Assembly: GCF_032397745.1 (NCBI RefSeq)
Contig: NZ_CP135921.1
Coordinates: forward strand, 2,604,001-2,668,000
Length of the DNA: 64,000 nt
DNA from: Bradyrhizobium prioriisuperbiae
GTDB lineage: Bacteria > Pseudomonadota > Alphaproteobacteria > Rhizobiales > Xanthobacteraceae
Direction of reading: 5' to 3'
Shown here: positions 62,704-64,000 of the stretch, one piece after another
Layout: each line of letters begins with the position of its first letter
How positions within the stretch are numbered: the first letter of the stretch is position 1
Made by a program: the position numbers and the translations under genes
The notes under the pieces: model-generated
Databases searched by the model: none
What the model was told of the DNA's origin: nothing
The model's input: the letters and a program-made list of their open reading frames with translations, nothing else

Positions 62704-63468
62704 CTACTTTTCACCAACCAGTTCAATCTGCCCCACCTGGAAGATGTCGATCCGCGGGCCTCCGCGCAATTCCACCCAACCACGCACGCGAACTTGCCGG
62801 TTTTCGAGTGATTTCGGCGCCAAACCGGCCGTTTCTAACGCTGTTATCATGCGCCTTGAAATAGTCGCGGCAAAGCCTTCTGTCCACCGGCGGCCAAAAT
62901 TGACATAAAATGTCGCTCCGGCCTGGCGTACTGACAAAACCTTGCCTTCCACCACAACGAACTGCCCCACCAGAGGCAAAATATCGCCCGGTCTTTCCGC
63001 GTTTTTTAAGGCAGTCCCAGCGGCCCAGACACCCAGGCGGGATTTTCGTGCACCGGCCTCCGCCTGCATCAGATCCGCGGCGCAGGCACGGTCGGCCATT
63101 ACGCCGGAAAACAGCGCATATCCCTGCTTGAGCAAGTCGAGTTGCACGGGGCTGTCGGCGTTGTCGAGGAAGACCAGCGCCGGTTGCCGGCCGTAGCGAT
63201 CCGGCGTGTCGTCAGCGCCCTGCAAGCGAATGTCGCGGCTCTCGAGCAGGGCCGCGAGCTGTGCGGTCGACTTCGCTTGTCCAGGTGCCGGCTCGATGGC
63301 GGCGAGGCGAATCTCGCGGCCGTCGGTGAGGCGAAACGTGCGGGCGTCGATCACGGCGCCGACGCGTCCCTCACCCTGCGGCTCGAAACTGCAGGCTGCT
63401 TCGCCCGTCGTGGTGGCGACCACCACAAGCCATGCTGCGAGCAGCAGACGGCTTTTGCGATGTCCCAC
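62704..63468 (-). CDS. Thermonuclease (SNase)-like protein, exported
   Basis: The 254-residue protein has a signal peptide (RLLLAAWLVVVATTTGEAA) and an SNase-like beta barrel. Its parts are VGAVIDARTFRLTDGREIRLAAIEP, then DTPDRYGRQPALVFL and the KSRLGVWA end motif. The catalytic Arg/Glu set of true staphylococcal nuclease is only partly visible, so nuclease activity is likely but not certain. After about residue 160 an extra domain follows, with VVVEGKVLSVRQAGATFYVNFGRRWTEG, resembling an OB-fold. The M48 gene follows on the same strand. Confidence 0.85.
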   Translation of the reverse strand: MGHRKSRLLLAAWLVVVATTTGEAACSFEPQGEGRVGAVIDARTFRLTDGREIRLAAIEPAPGQAKSTAQLAALLESRDIRLQGADDTPDRYGRQPALVFLDNADSPVQLDLLKQGYALFSGVMADRACAADLMQAEAGARKSRLGVWAAGTALKNAERPGDILPLVGQFVVVEGKVLSVRQAGATFYVNFGRRWTEGFAATISRRMITALETAGLAPKSLENRQVRVRGWVELRGGPRIDIFQVGQIELVGEK

Positions 63469-63755
63469 GGTGGCTGGTCTCCGACGTTGGCGCCGCGATG
63501 TCGCGTCAACGACGCGTCATCGCAACTCTACGCGCGATCGTGCGCAACGGCTATTCCGCTTTGCGGAAATTGGTGGCGTCATTTGCAGCGAAAAGACCCC
63601 GACATCGTAATGCGTTCAGGTCGTGTCACTGTCATTGCGCGCATCTGCTGATTCCAAACAAGTGTTTGGCTTGCTGCCCTTCCGCGGTTGCGGCATGATC
63701 CGCGCAACAAAAAAAAGGCGTCGCGCAATGCGATGCCGGAGGAGGGGAAGAAAAG

Positions 63756-64000
63756 ATGTCCATGCTGAAGTCCGTGCTGAAATCATCATTGTTGACCGCT
63801 CTCGCATCCGCCGCACTGCTGGCGGCGCCGGCGAATGCCCAGGACAAGCTGCTTCAAGACAAGCCGCTCAAGCTCGGCGCCATTCTCGACATGTCCGGGC
63901 TCTATGCCGACATCACCGGTGTCGGCAGCGAAACCGCGGCGAAGATGGCGGCGGAGGATTTCGGCGGCCAGGTGCTGGGCCGCAAGATCGAGATCATCGC
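63756..64000 (+). CDS. Branched-chain amino acid ABC transporter substrate-binding protein, N-terminal part
   Basis: Only the first 81 or so residues fit in the window. They have a signal peptide (LTALASAALLAAPANAQ) and the start of a Leu/Ile/Val-binding-type receptor: LKLGAILDMSGLYADITGVGSETAAKMA then the GGQVLGRKIEII strand. Such receptors in this bacterial family bind branched-chain amino acids or aromatic acids. A GGAGGGG ribosome site precedes the ATG at 63756 (a second ATG follows at 63762). It diverges from the SNase-like gene. The rest, and any permease genes, lie to the right. Confidence 0.9.
   Translation, partial: MSMLKSVLKSSLLTALASAALLAAPANAQDKLLQDKPLKLGAILDMSGLYADITGVGSETAAKMAAEDFGGQVLGRKIEII

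Overview
The window reads as a chromosomal segment of an alphaproteobacterium of the order Hyphomicrobiales, most like the Bradyrhizobium/Rhodopseudomonas group. The evidence is high GC, the fdxA-carD neighbourhood, a CobS/CobT cobaltochelatase pair, Bug-type tricarboxylate-binding and aromatic-uptake genes, many LysR regulators, and dispersed palindromes of the kind common in that family. The species assignment is an inference from gene content. No rRNA, tRNA, CRISPR array, transposase or phage module was seen.

Layout. 1-12.3 kb is mostly core: a nitrilase-family hydrolase (cut by the edge), glutaredoxin, a ComF-like protein, an NDUFAF5-like methyltransferase, a SnoaL-like/HxlR divergent pair, mutT-argJ, a parvulin, secA, an L,D-transpeptidase and accA. 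12.5-16.9 kb is an accessory minus-strand operon (HAD dehalogenase, Bug binding protein, D-threonine-aldolase-like enzyme, RidA) with a divergent LysR gene. 16.9-22.6 kb is core again: xerD, aroK-aroB, a CBS-domain membrane protein, BolA and a J-domain protein. 22.7-25.1 kb holds two divergent citrate-synthase genes, one fused to a MerR-like helix-turn-helix. 25.1-29.7 kb is a LysR / NicC-like monooxygenase / alpha-beta hydrolase / NiaP-like transporter cluster, suggesting catabolism of nicotinate or a related hydroxy-aromatic. 29.9-38.4 kb has a DUF2161 gene, RNase T2, DedA, cobS-cobT, a phytase-like esterase protein and a chemoreceptor.

38.7-50.7 kb is a catabolic island. It holds a class V PLP enzyme with a complete polar-amino-acid ABC transporter and a divergent LysR. 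Next comes a three-gene membrane dehydrogenase (small subunit, GMC flavoprotein, monohaem cytochrome c), followed by a long DUF849/BKACE-like enzyme, an AEC transporter and a DUF1932 dehydrogenase. 50.8-52.7 kb is an NmrA-like/LysR divergent pair. 52.7-64 kb is core: rpmB, a DUF3108 protein, a SUV3-like helicase, an S4 protein, fdxA, a CarD protein with a histone-H1-like N-terminus, an M48 lipoprotein protease, an SNase-like protein and the start of a branched-chain amino-acid binding protein.

The most striking non-coding signal is a family of about 165-bp dual-hairpin elements. There are four complete copies, at 14099-14263, 53171-53334, 53555-53723 and 58524-58690. Each has a first hairpin with an ATAA-like bulge on its 3' arm, a 13-bp spacer close to AATCATAAANTTG, and a second hairpin with a TGAT bulge on its 5' arm. 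Stem sequences differ between copies while both arms change together. One copy fills the whole gap between a stop and a start codon inside an operon, and another begins two bases after a stop. Three other palindrome families and an 18-bp tandem repeat are also present.
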